Assembly (NCBI RefSeq): GCF_002902945.1 | Contig: NZ_CP026103.1 | Span: 372,001-436,000, forward strand | DNA: 64,000 nucleotides | Direction: 5' to 3' | Origin: Paraburkholderia caribensis | Lineage (GTDB): Bacteria; Pseudomonadota; Gammaproteobacteria; Burkholderiales; Burkholderiaceae | Shown: positions 53,813 to 62,843 of the stretch, piece by piece | Numbering within the stretch: position 1 is the first letter of the stretch | How the letters are laid out: every line of letters starts with the position of its first letter | Notes under the pieces: generated by a model | What the model was told of the DNA's origin: nothing | The model's input: only the letters and a program-made list of their open reading frames with translations | Database searches by the model: none | Translations under genes and position numbers: made by a program

Positions 53813-55552
53813 CTAACACGCGGCCCGCGCCTCGGCCAGCAGACGATGGATCTGCGCGACCACGCCCGCGCCTTCGCCGACTGCCGACGCGACCCGCTTG
53901 GTCGACCCCGAGCGCACGTCGCCGATCGCGAAGACGCCCGGCACGCTGGTCTGCAATGACATCGATTGCAGCCCGGCGCCGGGAATGTCGGGCCCCGTCA
54001 AGACGAACTCCCTGTCGTCGAGCGCCACGCCGCATGTCTTGAGCCAGCCGGTGTTCGGCTCGGCGCCGATGAAGACGAACAGATGATGCGTCGTCATGCT
54101 GCCTTCGATGCCGCCCGCGCCGCGATAGTGCACGCGTTCGAGCCGCGCATCGCCTTGCAGCGCCGTCAGTTCGACGCGCGTGTGGAGCGTCACGTTCGGC
54201 AGCGCGAGAATCCGTTCGATCAGATAGTGCGACATGCTGTGCTCGAGGCTCGCGCCGCGTATGAACATGTGCACATGCTCGGCATGCGACGCCAGAAACA
54301 CGACTGCCTGTCCCGCCGAATTGCCGCCGCCGATCAGCAGCACGGGCTCCTTGCGGCACAGACGCGCCTCGATCGGCGTTGCCCAGTAGTAGACGCCGGA
54401 GCCTTCGAAACGCTCCAGCCCGTCGACGTCCGGGCGCCGATACTCCGCGCCGCTCGCGATCACGACGGTACGCGCAGTGATGCGCCGGGCGTCGGTGAGT
54501 TCGACGACGGGCGGCTGCTTGTCGCAATACAGGGCCCGCACCTCGCACGGAATGCCGATGTGCGCGCCGAACTTCTGCGCCTGCACAAATGCGCGGCCCG
54601 CTAGCGCGTGGCCGGTGATGCCCGTCGGAAAACCCAGATAGTTTTCGATGCGCGAACTGGTGCCGGCCTGGCCCCCGGGCGCGCGGCAATCGAGCGCGGC
54701 CACCGACAGCCCTTCCGAAGCCGCGTACACGGCCGCCGCCAGTCCCGCCGGACCCGCGCCGACAATGGCGACGTCGTACACATGCGCCGGATCGAATTCG
54801 GGAATCAGCCCGAGACACGAAGCGAGCTGTCCTTCGTCGGGATTGCGCAGCACCGTGCCGTTCGGGCACAGGACGAGCGGAAAGTCGTCGGGTTGCGGGG
54901 TCAGCCGTGCGAGCAACGCGATGGCTTCGGCGTCCTTGTCCGCGTCGAGCGTCAGGCTGGGGAACACATTGCGGCGCAGGAAGTTTTGCAGCGCGATCAG
55001 CCGCCCGTGGTTGGACGGGCCGACCAGCACCACGCCGTGTCCGCGCTCGATCACCAGAACGCGCCGCAGAATCAGCGCGCGCATGATCTTCTCGCCCAGA
55101 TCGGCTTCGCTGATCATCATCGCGCTCAGTTCGTCGGGCCGTAGCAGGATCGCTTCGACGTCTTCGACCACGTGCGCGTCGACCACGGCCGGCTTGCTGG
55201 AGAGCTGCGTGACATCCGACGTGAACTCGCCGCGTTGCGTGTAGGTATGAATAATCCGCTCGTGGCCGAGACCGTCGCGCCCGACTATCCGCACCTTGCC
55301 CGACAGCAGCACGAACACGCCGGGACACAGACTGCCCGCACGATAGAGCAGGGCGCCCGTGGTGTAGCGCGACGGCGCGCCGAAGCGGCGTATCCGATCG
55401 ATTTCCGCTTCCGAGAGCACGGGAAACATCTGCTGGTGCCGCGGATGATCGCGCACGCTCGGGTCTTCGAGGAGATCGCCGTCAAAGAGGTTCGCGTCCG
55501 TGGCGGGCTCACGGGCGGGCGCTGCGTCTGACGGCGTTGACTCGTTGCTCAT
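53813..55552 (-). CDS. Cyclic nucleotide-binding domain/thioredoxin reductase-like FAD oxidoreductase
   Basis: The 579-residue start MSNESTPSDAAPARE follows GGAGG by about ten bases. Residues ~40-165 form a Crp-type cyclic nucleotide-binding beta-roll (LLYRAGSLCPGVFVLLSGKV, RGEFTSDVTQL). A short thioredoxin-like segment is next. Then comes a TrxR-type FAD/NAD(P)H domain: VAIVGAGPAGLAAAVYAASE, PGGQAGTSSRIENYLGFPTG, GGGNSAGQAVVFLASHA and VFAIGDVRSGSTKRVASAVG. The redox CxxC of true thioredoxin reductases is absent (only Cys before RAPGGQAG). The enzyme is probably switched by a nucleotide or other ligand. It diverges from ohr, suggesting peroxide-linked redox control. Confidence 0.88.
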   Translation of the reverse strand: MSNESTPSDAAPAREPATDANLFDGDLLEDPSVRDHPRHQQMFPVLSEAEIDRIRRFGAPSRYTTGALLYRAGSLCPGVFVLLSGKVRIVGRDGLGHERIIHTYTQRGEFTSDVTQLSSKPAVVDAHVVEDVEAILLRPDELSAMMISEADLGEKIMRALILRRVLVIERGHGVVLVGPSNHGRLIALQNFLRRNVFPSLTLDADKDAEAIALLARLTPQPDDFPLVLCPNGTVLRNPDEGQLASCLGLIPEFDPAHVYDVAIVGAGPAGLAAAVYAASEGLSVAALDCRAPGGQAGTSSRIENYLGFPTGITGHALAGRAFVQAQKFGAHIGIPCEVRALYCDKQPPVVELTDARRITARTVVIASGAEYRRPDVDGLERFEGSGVYYWATPIEARLCRKEPVLLIGGGNSAGQAVVFLASHAEHVHMFIRGASLEHSMSHYLIERILALPNVTLHTRVELTALQGDARLERVHYRGAGGIEGSMTTHHLFVFIGAEPNTGWLKTCGVALDDREFVLTGPDIPGAGLQSMSLQTSVPGVFAIGDVRSGSTKRVASAVGEGAGVVAQIHRLLAEARAAC

Positions 55553-55745
55553 CGCGGACTTCCTCCGGCGCATGACGGGGTGGCGCGTGGGCGTTGCGCA
55601 AGTGTTGGCTGCCCGTCAGCCAAGCATACTTCCATCATTCGATTCTTGCGTGCGATGGGCCGGTTTTGGTGTTTCCTGGCCGCGTGTTTCATTCGATCAC
55701 GTTGCGTCGCTTCGCTGATCACTATCGAAAGCGTGTGAGCGATTA

Positions 55746-55815
55746 AATCGTATGCGATTGACATGGCGGGGCGCTTCCATCAATATGCATCGCATGCGAT
55801 TGAATCGCATGATTT
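55746..55815. promoter_or_regulatory. Cluster of three operator-like palindromes upstream of ohr
   Basis: Three related elements occur: AATCGTATGCGATT (55746-55759), the perfect palindrome ATCGCATGCGAT (55789-55800) and AATCGCATGATT (55803-55814). A perfect TTGACA box (55758-55763) overlaps the first. Spacing and sequence suit a MarR-family regulator of the OhrR kind, with no such gene seen in the window. The factor is inferred. Confidence 0.5.
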
Positions 55816-55852
55816 ATATAAACCGATCTCCACTTTCGACTTAGGAATCACA

Positions 55853-56302
55853 ATGACCAGAATTGAAAAAGTCCTGTTCACGGGCAAGACGCACACGACG
55901 GCAAGCCAGCACGCTGACGCTTCGCGCGGCCACGAAGAGCGGCTCGACCTGAGACTGTCCGCGCCGGGCAACGACGCACATCCGCAGCATGTGTTCGAAG
56001 CCGCCGATCCGCATCCGACGGCGGAGCAACTGTTCGCGGGCGCGTGGTCGGCATGTCTGATCACCGCGATCGGGTTGGCGGCCAAGGCGAAGAAAGTCGC
56101 GCTGCCGTCCGACCTCGCGCTCGACATCGAGATCGATCTCGGCATGACGGGCAACGCGTACTTCCTCGGCGCGCGGATCGACGTGAGCATGCCGGGCGTG
56201 CCGCGCGAACTCGCCGAAGCAGTCGTGCATGCCGCAGACGAACTGTGTCCGTACTCGAAGGCCACGCGCGGCAACATCGAAGTCGCGATCAACGTGATCT
56301 AG
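55853..56302 (+). CDS. ohr: Organic hydroperoxide resistance protein, Ohr/OsmC family
   Basis: The 149-residue start MTRIEKVLFTGKTHT is used; the ORF continues 30 codons upstream through the operator region without homology. The catalytic pair is Cys68 (GAWSACLITAIG) and Cys132 (ELCPYSKATRGNI). The sequence from THPEQLF-like (HPTAEQLFAGAW) to the C-terminal IEVAINV is typical of Ohr. The enzyme reduces organic and fatty acid hydroperoxides with lipoylated or dithiol partners. Regulation is suggested by the upstream palindromes. Confidence 0.93.
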   Translation: MTRIEKVLFTGKTHTTASQHADASRGHEERLDLRLSAPGNDAHPQHVFEAADPHPTAEQLFAGAWSACLITAIGLAAKAKKVALPSDLALDIEIDLGMTGNAYFLGARIDVSMPGVPRELAEAVVHAADELCPYSKATRGNIEVAINVI

Positions 56303-56404
56303 GCGTTCGTCACGTGCGCGCGTGCGCAAGCGGATGCCGTGCGTCTGGCCCGAAAGGGCGCGCTAGAATGAAAATCTGCGCCCTTTCATCGACGGCAGAC
56401 GGCC

Positions 56405-57130
56405 ATGAACCTGTGCATCGCCCGCTTCGTTCGCCCAACGGTGTCTGCCCTCTGTGCTGCGTCGCTCGCCGCGATTGCCGGGTGTGGCGGCAGCGTGTGC
56501 ATCGGCTTCGACGGCTGCACGGGCGCAGTCGTGGTGCAGAACCTTGCGCTCGCTGGCACGGCGGCCACCGGCAAGGCACTCGCGAGCGCGAACCTCAACG
56601 TGGCCTGCGCGCAAGGCTCGGGGGCCACGTTAACGGATGGCGGCGGACGCTACAGCCTCGCATTCAATGCGACGCCGCCGTGCGTGATGACCGTGACTTC
56701 CGGCGGCACGACGCTGCATTCGCTCGCCTTCGCTGGCGGCACCTTCAACACGACGCCCGAAACCGAACTGATGCTCGTCTACCTCGCCGCGCAACTCGGC
56801 ACTAGCGTGTCCAGTCTGATTGCGAATTTCGCCAGCAACGCGCAATTTCAGCAGGCGCTTGCGAACCAGAGCAATGTCCTGAATGCGCAATCGGCGGTGG
56901 TCGCGAATCTGCAGCAACACTATGCCGTCACGCTCGCTGCACCCGCGTTCCTGACGACGCCATTCACGGTCGGGCAGGCAGGCGTCGATAGCGATCTCGA
57001 TGCGCTCGCGAAAGCGGGTGCCATCGACGCCAACGGTATGCCCGATTCAGCCGCCGTTGCGCTGATGGCGCAAGCGGGTGCCGCGCATCCGCTTGCGAAA
57101 GCATCCGCGCCTTTATCGGGCGGTATGTAA
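56405..57130 (+). CDS. Hypothetical lipoprotein
   Basis: The 241-residue protein has a signal peptide with a lipobox (LAAIAGCGGS), so it should be lipidated at the Cys and anchored in the envelope. The mature part is Ala/Thr/Gly-rich, with a carboxypeptidase-regulatory-like beta segment (GKALASANLNVACAQGSGAT, GGRYSLAFNATPPC) and a helical tail. It contains four Cys besides the lipobox. The family is not recognised. It converges on the IclR gene with 8 bases between the stops. Confidence 0.7.
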   Translation: MNLCIARFVRPTVSALCAASLAAIAGCGGSVCIGFDGCTGAVVVQNLALAGTAATGKALASANLNVACAQGSGATLTDGGGRYSLAFNATPPCVMTVTSGGTTLHSLAFAGGTFNTTPETELMLVYLAAQLGTSVSSLIANFASNAQFQQALANQSNVLNAQSAVVANLQQHYAVTLAAPAFLTTPFTVGQAGVDSDLDALAKAGAIDANGMPDSAAVALMAQAGAAHPLAKASAPLSGGM

Positions 57131-57138
57131 GTCGCGCG

Positions 57139-57984
57139 TCACGCGATCGGTTCTGTCGTCAGCGCGCGTGTCAGACCGTGCATCGGACGGCGCATCGCGA
57201 CATCGAACGGATTCACCTGCGGGCCGATCAGATCGGCCTGGCGCTTGAGAAGCTCGACGACCATCGGCAAACGGTCTTCGCCCAGACGCGCCGACAGTGT
57301 GCCGACGCTCAGCGCCGCCACCGCGCAGCCCGTCCGGTCGATGATCGGCACGGCCACGCCCGCCATGCCTTCCAGCACGCCGCTATTGCGCCCCGCGTAG
57401 CCGAGTTGCCGGACGCGTTCGATTTCTGTGCGCAGATAGACCTCGTCGAGCACGCCATAACTGCGCAGCCGCGGCACGTTGAAGCGGATAATCTCTTCGC
57501 GCTCGGCTTCAGGCAGGAACGCGAGAATCGCAAGGCTGCCTTGGCCGACGCCCAGTGCGACGCGGCCGCCGATATCGCCTGTGAACGAGCGGATCGGAAA
57601 CGGGCCTTCGCACATGTCGAGACACACGGCATCGAAGCTGCTTTTGACGAGCAGGAAGATCGTGTCGCCGAGACTCGCGCACAGTCGCAGCAAGGCAGGG
57701 CGGCACAGTTCGCGCATGCCGCTCGGATTGCCGGCCTGCGAGGCCAGCGCAAAAAAGTCGACGCTCAGCCGATAAAGCTTCGTACTCTGATCCTGCTCGA
57801 CGACCCCTTCGGCAATCAGCGCATGCAGGATGCGATGCACGGTGGCCTGCGTCAGCCCGACGGCTTTCGCGATGCGCGTGACGCGGCCGCCTTCGGGTTG
57901 AATTTCTCCGAGCGCCCGGATCACCGCGAATGCGCGCTGCAACATGCCGGTGCCGGGAGCTTCGGCTTCTTTCGAAGAATTCAT
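57139..57984 (-). CDS. IclR family transcriptional regulator
   Basis: The 281-residue start MNSSKEAEAPGTGMLQ is preferred. An earlier Met at 58008 lies inside a palindrome that is likely an operator, and the longer ORF is not family-like. The HTH (VTRIAKAVGLTQATVHRILH, ALIAEGVVEQD) and the C-terminal effector domain with the LGYAGRNSGVLEGMAGVAVP motif are clear. It is divergent from the Pot-type ABC and flavoenzyme operon, which it should control. Confidence 0.92.
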   Translation of the reverse strand: MNSSKEAEAPGTGMLQRAFAVIRALGEIQPEGGRVTRIAKAVGLTQATVHRILHALIAEGVVEQDQSTKLYRLSVDFFALASQAGNPSGMRELCRPALLRLCASLGDTIFLLVKSSFDAVCLDMCEGPFPIRSFTGDIGGRVALGVGQGSLAILAFLPEAEREEIIRFNVPRLRSYGVLDEVYLRTEIERVRQLGYAGRNSGVLEGMAGVAVPIIDRTGCAVAALSVGTLSARLGEDRLPMVVELLKRQADLIGPQVNPFDVAMRRPMHGLTRALTTEPIA

Positions 57985-58001
57985 TGGCGATCTCGATTCG
58001 G

Positions 58002-58163
58002 ATTCCATTGAACGGAATACTAGCTGATGTTCTTCCTGAAAAACAAACTGTTGTCTCCAAACGCCTTGAAAGCGACAGTACACGCGCGCTTCAGTATTTT
58101 CACTGACGGCACGCAGCGGAACATAACGCATGAGCATGGGACAAATATTCCACTCAACGGAAG
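58002..58163. promoter_or_regulatory. Two 17-bp IclR-type palindromes in the divergent promoter
   Basis: ATTCCATTGAACGGAAT (58002-58018) and ATTCCACTCAACGGAAG (58147-58163) share the pattern ATTCCA(C/T)T(C/G)AACGGAA, each an imperfect inverted repeat. They are 145 bases apart. One sits at the 5' end of the IclR gene and the other ~120 bases before the ABC operon start. IclR-family operators of this form are plausible; binding is inferred. Confidence 0.55.
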
Positions 58164-58284
58164 AAATGGAATCTTTATATCGTTGATTGGAATTTGACAT
58201 TGACGCTCTGGAATTTGGCTAGCTAGAGTCGGCTCAACAGACACCCGTCGATTCAGCCGGTGCCGTGCACCGAAAGGCCAGACC

Positions 58285-59376
58285 ATGTCGTTCCTCACAT
58301 TGACTGACGTTTCGAAGACGTTCGGCGATCTGCACGCCGTGACGGGCGTCAACCTCGCGGTGGAAAAGGGCGAATTCGTTTCGCTGCTCGGCCCGTCGGG
58401 CTGCGGCAAGACGACCACGCTGCAGATGATCGCGGGCTTCATCGAAACGACGCGCGGCCGCATCATGCTCGACGGCCGCGACATCACGCACATGAAGCCG
58501 AACCGGCGCGGCCTCGGCATCGTCTTTCAAAGCTACGCGCTGTTTCCCCATATGAGCGTTGCGCAGAACGTCAGCTTCGGGCTGGAAATGCGCGGCGTCG
58601 ATAAAACCGAGCGCGCCGACCGTGTGCGCGAAGCCCTCGCGCTGGTGCGGCTCGATGCGCTCGCGCATCGCTTTCCGCGGGAATTGTCGGGCGGTCAAAG
58701 GCAGCGTGTCGCGATTGCGCGCGCGATCGTGATCGCGCCGCCCGTGCTGCTGCTCGACGAACCGATGTCGAACCTCGATGCGAAGCTGCGCGAGGACATG
58801 CAGTTCGAACTGCGCGCCATTCAACGCAAGATCGGCACGACGACCATCATGGTCACGCACGATCAATCCGAAGCGCTGTCGATCAGCGATCGCGTGGTCG
58901 TGATGGAAGCGGGGCGCATCACGCAGATCGACACGCCGTATCGCGCGTACGAGCGGCCCGAGAATCTGTTCGTGTCGCAGTTCATCGGCAAGGCGAACAT
59001 GCTGGCGGGCAAGATCGTATCGCGCGACGGCGACGCGATCGGCATCGACCTGGGCCACGATCTCGCGGAAACGGGCAGCGTGGCGCAACTGGCCGCGCAA
59101 GGCCAGGCGATCGGCGTCGGCGACGCCGTCACGCTGTGCATTCGCCCGGAAAAACTGCGCCTCTGCGCGCCCGACAAAGGGCGTCTCGCGGGCAACGTGA
59201 CGAGCCGTTTCTTTCTCGGCAGCCAATGGCTTTACCGGCTCGACAGCCGCGTCGGCGAGATGCTGGTGTGCTGTCAGAACGAAGGCAACGAACCGTTTTC
59301 GGAGGGCGCGCAAGTCGGCATCGACTGGCATAGCGATTCGCTGCGCCTGATCGGCCAGGAGCGCGCGCATGGATAG
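58285..59376 (+). CDS. Spermidine/putrescine-type ABC transporter ATP-binding protein (PotA family)
   Basis: The 363-residue protein has Walker A GPSGCGKTTTLQMIAGF, the signature LSGGQRQRVAIARAI, Walker B LLLDEPMSNLD and a C-terminal TOBE domain (~260-360). The arrangement with the two downstream permeases is that of polyamine/opine/Fe3+-type (PotABC) importers. It energises uptake of the substrate used by the downstream flavoenzyme subunits. It overlaps the permease gene by 8 bases. Confidence 0.93.
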   Translation: MSFLTLTDVSKTFGDLHAVTGVNLAVEKGEFVSLLGPSGCGKTTTLQMIAGFIETTRGRIMLDGRDITHMKPNRRGLGIVFQSYALFPHMSVAQNVSFGLEMRGVDKTERADRVREALALVRLDALAHRFPRELSGGQRQRVAIARAIVIAPPVLLLDEPMSNLDAKLREDMQFELRAIQRKIGTTTIMVTHDQSEALSISDRVVVMEAGRITQIDTPYRAYERPENLFVSQFIGKANMLAGKIVSRDGDAIGIDLGHDLAETGSVAQLAAQGQAIGVGDAVTLCIRPEKLRLCAPDKGRLAGNVTSRFFLGSQWLYRLDSRVGEMLVCCQNEGNEPFSEGAQVGIDWHSDSLRLIGQERAHG

Positions 59377-60274
59377 CACGCTGCCCGCCACGCAAAGCGC
59401 GAACGCCAGCGCAGCGCGCGCGCCATGGCGCGCCTTCGTGCCGCTCTGGCTGATGAGCGCGCCCGCGTTGATTCTGTTCGCGACGCTCGTGCTCGTACCG
59501 CTCGCCATGACGCTCGCGCTGACCTTCTACCGCTTCGATCCCGCCAGCGGCCCGATCGCCGCATTCGACTTGCACAACTACGTCGAAGTGCTCGGCTCAT
59601 CGTATTTCCACACGATCTTCCTGCGCACCTTCGGCATCGCCTTGCTGACTACCGTGCTGTGCGTCGCGATCGGCACACCCGAAGCCTATGTGCTGTCGCG
59701 CATGCGCGACCCCTGGCGCTCACTGTTCCTGCTGGTGATTCTCGCGCCGCTGCTGGTGTCGGTAGTGGTGCGCGCATTCGGCTGGAGCATGCTGCTCAAT
59801 ACGAACGGTCTCGTCAATCAGGCGTTCGCGCTGTTCGGCCTCGGACCGTACAAGCTCGAATACACGACCTTCGCCATCGTCATTGCGCTCGTGCACGTGA
59901 TGCTGCCGTTCATGGTGATTCCCGTGTGGACCGCGTTGCAGCGGCTCGATCCGCAGACGGAGAACGCGGCGTTGTCGCTGATGGCGTCGCCTGCGACGAC
60001 GTTGCGCCGCATCGTGTTGCCGCAACTCGTGCCCGGCATTCTGTCCGGCAGCCTGATGGTGTTCGGCCTCTCGGCGAGCGCCTTTGCGATTCCCGGCCTG
60101 CTTGGCGGACGCCGTCTGAAGGTGGCGGCGACGGCTGTCTACGACCAGTTCCTGAGCTCGATGAACTGGCCGCTCGGCGCGACGATCGCGGTGCTGCTGC
60201 TGGTCGCGAACCTGGTAGTGATGCTCACCTACTACCGCGTGCTCGAGCGGCGCTACACGCGCAGCATGGGCTGA
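59369..60274 (+). CDS. ABC transporter permease (PotB family)
   Basis: The 301-residue protein starts MDSTLPATQSANASAA and overlaps the ATPase gene. Six TM helices and the conserved EAA-type cytoplasmic loop (ALSLMASPATTLRRIVLPQLVPGI) mark a PotB/polyamine-type permease. The periplasmic part LTFYRFDPASGPIAAF follows the first helix. It pairs with the next gene. Confidence 0.92.
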   Translation: MDSTLPATQSANASAARAPWRAFVPLWLMSAPALILFATLVLVPLAMTLALTFYRFDPASGPIAAFDLHNYVEVLGSSYFHTIFLRTFGIALLTTVLCVAIGTPEAYVLSRMRDPWRSLFLLVILAPLLVSVVVRAFGWSMLLNTNGLVNQAFALFGLGPYKLEYTTFAIVIALVHVMLPFMVIPVWTALQRLDPQTENAALSLMASPATTLRRIVLPQLVPGILSGSLMVFGLSASAFAIPGLLGGRRLKVAATAVYDQFLSSMNWPLGATIAVLLLVANLVVMLTYYRVLERRYTRSMG

Positions 60275-60298
60275 CGCGAACCCGACAGGCGAAACATC

Positions 60299-61093
60299 AT
60301 GCGCAAGAACGGCCCCTTTGCACTCGCGTTCCACACCATCGTGATTCTGTTCGTGCTCGCGCCACTGGCGATCGTCGTGCTGGTTGCCTTCACGCCCGAC
60401 GAAACCTTGACGCTGCCCACGCATGGCTTCTCGCTGCGCTGGTTTCGCGCGATTCTGGACTATCCGGACTTCATCACGGCGTTCTTCAACAGCCTGAAAC
60501 TGGCCTTCGCTTCGGCGACGCTGTCGCTCGTCGTGGCCTTGCCTGCGGGCCTGGCGATTGGCCGCGCGCGCTTTCCGGGGCGCAATTTTCTCAATGCGTT
60601 GCTGCTGTCGCCGCTCGTGATTCCCGGCCTCGTGCTCGGCATCGCGATGCTGCGCTTCTTCGCGCTGATCGGCGCAACGGGTTCTTTCGCCTGGTTGATT
60701 CTTGCGCACATGGTCGTGATCACGCCGTTCGTGATGCGCCTCGTGCTTGCGTCGGTGAGCGGGCTGGACCGCAGCATCGAGCACGCGGCGTCGTCGCTCG
60801 GCGCCGACGCGTGGACCACGTTCCGCCGCATCACGCTGCCGATGATCGTGCCCGGCATCACGGGCGGCTGGCTGCTTGCGTTCATCAACAGCTTCGACGA
60901 ACTGACGATGTCGATCTTCGTCACGTCGCCGCAGACGGTGACGCTGCCGGTGCGGATGTACATGTACGCCACCGAATCGATCGATCCGATGATGGCGTCC
61001 GTCTCCGCGCTCGTCATCTTCATCACGGCGGGCGCGATGCTGCTGCTCGACCGTGTCTACGGTCTTAACCGCATTCTGATTGGCCAGCACTGA
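60299..61093 (+). CDS. ABC transporter permease (PotC family)
   Basis: The 264-residue protein starts MRKNGPFALAFHTIVI and has six TM helices with the EAA loop AASSLGADAWTTFRRITLPMIVPGI. The motif FNSLKLAFASATLSLVVALPAGLA fits PotC. Its stop overlaps the next gene start (TGATG). It forms the second half of the membrane pore. Confidence 0.92.
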   Translation: MRKNGPFALAFHTIVILFVLAPLAIVVLVAFTPDETLTLPTHGFSLRWFRAILDYPDFITAFFNSLKLAFASATLSLVVALPAGLAIGRARFPGRNFLNALLLSPLVIPGLVLGIAMLRFFALIGATGSFAWLILAHMVVITPFVMRLVLASVSGLDRSIEHAASSLGADAWTTFRRITLPMIVPGITGGWLLAFINSFDELTMSIFVTSPQTVTLPVRMYMYATESIDPMMASVSALVIFITAGAMLLLDRVYGLNRILIGQH

Positions 61094-61413
61094 TGGCTTC
61101 TTGCTCTCCCGCTCACATGTCCCGTTCCCACAGCCAGTTGCTGCGCGTGGCCGAAGCCGAACGCGCGCCGGTGTCATTCTTTCTCGATGGCGTCGAAGCC
61201 GGCGCGCTGACGGGCGATACCGTGCTGACGGCCATTCTCATGCAGCAGCGCCACGTGCGTCACAGCGAATTCAGCGGCGAGCCGCGCGCGGGCTTTTGCA
61301 TGATCGGCGCGTGCCAGGACTGCTGGGTGCGTTGCGAAGACGGCGCGCGGATTCGCGCATGTTCGACGCCGGTGAAAGAAGGCATGCGGATCGTGACGAA
61401 GGGCGCGCCATGA
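61093..61413 (+). CDS. (2Fe-2S)-binding subunit, HcnA/opine-oxidase alpha-like
   Basis: The 106-residue protein (a second Met, MSRSHSQ, is another possible start) has a ferredoxin-type cluster with Cys69, Cys74, Cys77 and Cys90 in GFCMIGACQDCWVR and IRACSTPV. Such small proteins form the A subunit of HcnABC hydrogen cyanide synthase, opine oxidases and D-hydroxyproline dehydrogenases. It transfers electrons between the two flavoproteins encoded next. Its stop overlaps the following start. Confidence 0.88.
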   Translation: MASCSPAHMSRSHSQLLRVAEAERAPVSFFLDGVEAGALTGDTVLTAILMQQRHVRHSEFSGEPRAGFCMIGACQDCWVRCEDGARIRACSTPVKEGMRIVTKGAP

Positions 61414-62843
61414 CGCGTGGCCAACAGGTGGTGATCGTCGGCGCGGGGCCTGCGGGGATTCGCGCGGCGCAGACGCTGGTGGCGGCGGGCATCCGGCCCA
61501 TCGTGCTGGATGAAAACGCGCGCTGGGGCGGACAGATCTATCGTCAGCCGCCGGCCGATGCGGGTTTCCGCCGCAGCAAGGCGACGCTCTACGGCTTCGA
61601 GTGGAAGAAGGCCGATGCCGTGCACGAAGCGATGCGCGCGCTTGTCCCGCATATCGACTATCGGCCGGAGACGCTCGTATGGTCGTGCGAAGGCCGCAGG
61701 CTGGACACGATGTGCAATGGCCGCGAGGCCAGCGTGGCGTTCACGCAGTTGATCATCGCGAGCGGCGCGACGGATCGCGTGTTGCCCGTGCCCGGATGGA
61801 CACTGCCCGGCGTCTATACGCTGGGCGGCGCGCAGGTCGCGCTGAAGGCGCAGGGCAGCGCGATCGGGCGGCGCGTCGTGCTGGCGGGCACGGGGCCGTT
61901 GCTGTATCTCGTCGCGTATCAATACGCGAAGGCGGGCGCGCGGATCGAAGCCGTGCTCGACACTAGCGCGTGGTCGAAGCAGGTCGCTGCTGTACCGAAG
62001 CTCATCAGTCAGCCGTCGACGTTCGCCAAGGGCGTCTATTACGTGGCGTGGCTCAAGGCTCGCGGCGTCAGAGTGGAGCGCGACGTGACGCTGGCCGGTA
62101 TCGACGGCGAGGACGGCGTGGCGGGCATTCGCTTCAAGGCATCGCGTGATAACGGGCGCATCGAGACGATTGCCTGCGATGCCGTCGGTCTCGGCTTCGG
62201 CTTGCGCCCGGAAACGCAGCTCGCCGATCTCGCCGGATGCCGCTTTCGCTTCGATTCATTGAACGGCTGCTGGCTGCCCGAGCGCGACGCGGCAGGGCGC
62301 AGCTCGGTGGCCGGCATCTATCTCGCAGGCGACGGCGCGGGCATCGCGGGCGCGGATGCGGCTGAACTCGCGGGCCGGCGTGCGGCGCTCGCGCTGCTCG
62401 ACGATCTGCGCATCGCGCATCCGGCGCAGACGGATGGCCTCGATGCCGCGACGCTGGAGCGCCGCCTGCAACGCATTGCCGTGTTTCGCGCTGGTATCGA
62501 AGCGGCCTTCGCGCCACCCTCGCAACCCGCGAAGCAATGGCCCGACGACATGACCGTCTGCCGTTGCGAAGAAGTCGATGCGGGTACGTTACGGCGCTGC
62601 ATTCGCGGCGGCGAGGCGGGCGAGATCAACCGGCTCAAGGCCTTGACGCGTGTCGGCATGGGCCGCTGCCAGGGACGCATGTGCGGCGAAGCGGCCATTG
62701 CGCTGCTGAGTGAGGAAACGGGGCGTCCGGTCGAAGGCGTCGGGCGTCTGCGCAGCCAGGCGCCCATCAAGCCCATTCCCATCTCGCCGATGCTGTTCGA
62801 CGACGACGTCGCCGCGATTCCCGAGGAGGCACGCGATGAGTGA
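61410..62843 (+). CDS. FAD/NAD(P)-binding oxidoreductase, HcnB/opine-oxidase A-like
   Basis: The 477-residue start MTRGQQVVIVGAGPAG overlaps the previous stop by ATGA. The FAD motif VVIVGAGPAGIRAAQ, a second nucleotide-binding RVVLAGTGPLLYLVAYQ, and GIYLAGDGAGIAGADAA are seen. The C-terminal BFD-like 2Fe-2S region has Cys384, Cys386 (VCRCEEV) and Cys420, Cys425 (GRCQGRMC). This is the B-type subunit of HcnABC/opine-oxidase-like complexes. It overlaps the next gene by 8 bases. Confidence 0.9.
   Translation: MTRGQQVVIVGAGPAGIRAAQTLVAAGIRPIVLDENARWGGQIYRQPPADAGFRRSKATLYGFEWKKADAVHEAMRALVPHIDYRPETLVWSCEGRRLDTMCNGREASVAFTQLIIASGATDRVLPVPGWTLPGVYTLGGAQVALKAQGSAIGRRVVLAGTGPLLYLVAYQYAKAGARIEAVLDTSAWSKQVAAVPKLISQPSTFAKGVYYVAWLKARGVRVERDVTLAGIDGEDGVAGIRFKASRDNGRIETIACDAVGLGFGLRPETQLADLAGCRFRFDSLNGCWLPERDAAGRSSVAGIYLAGDGAGIAGADAAELAGRRAALALLDDLRIAHPAQTDGLDAATLERRLQRIAVFRAGIEAAFAPPSQPAKQWPDDMTVCRCEEVDAGTLRRCIRGGEAGEINRLKALTRVGMGRCQGRMCGEAAIALLSEETGRPVEGVGRLRSQAPIKPIPISPMLFDDDVAAIPEEARDE

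Noticed and set aside
59720..61177. A 485-codon minus-strand frame opposite the two Pot-type permeases
   Set aside because: It is Arg/His/Gln-rich without motifs and mirrors two permeases with clear EAA loops.
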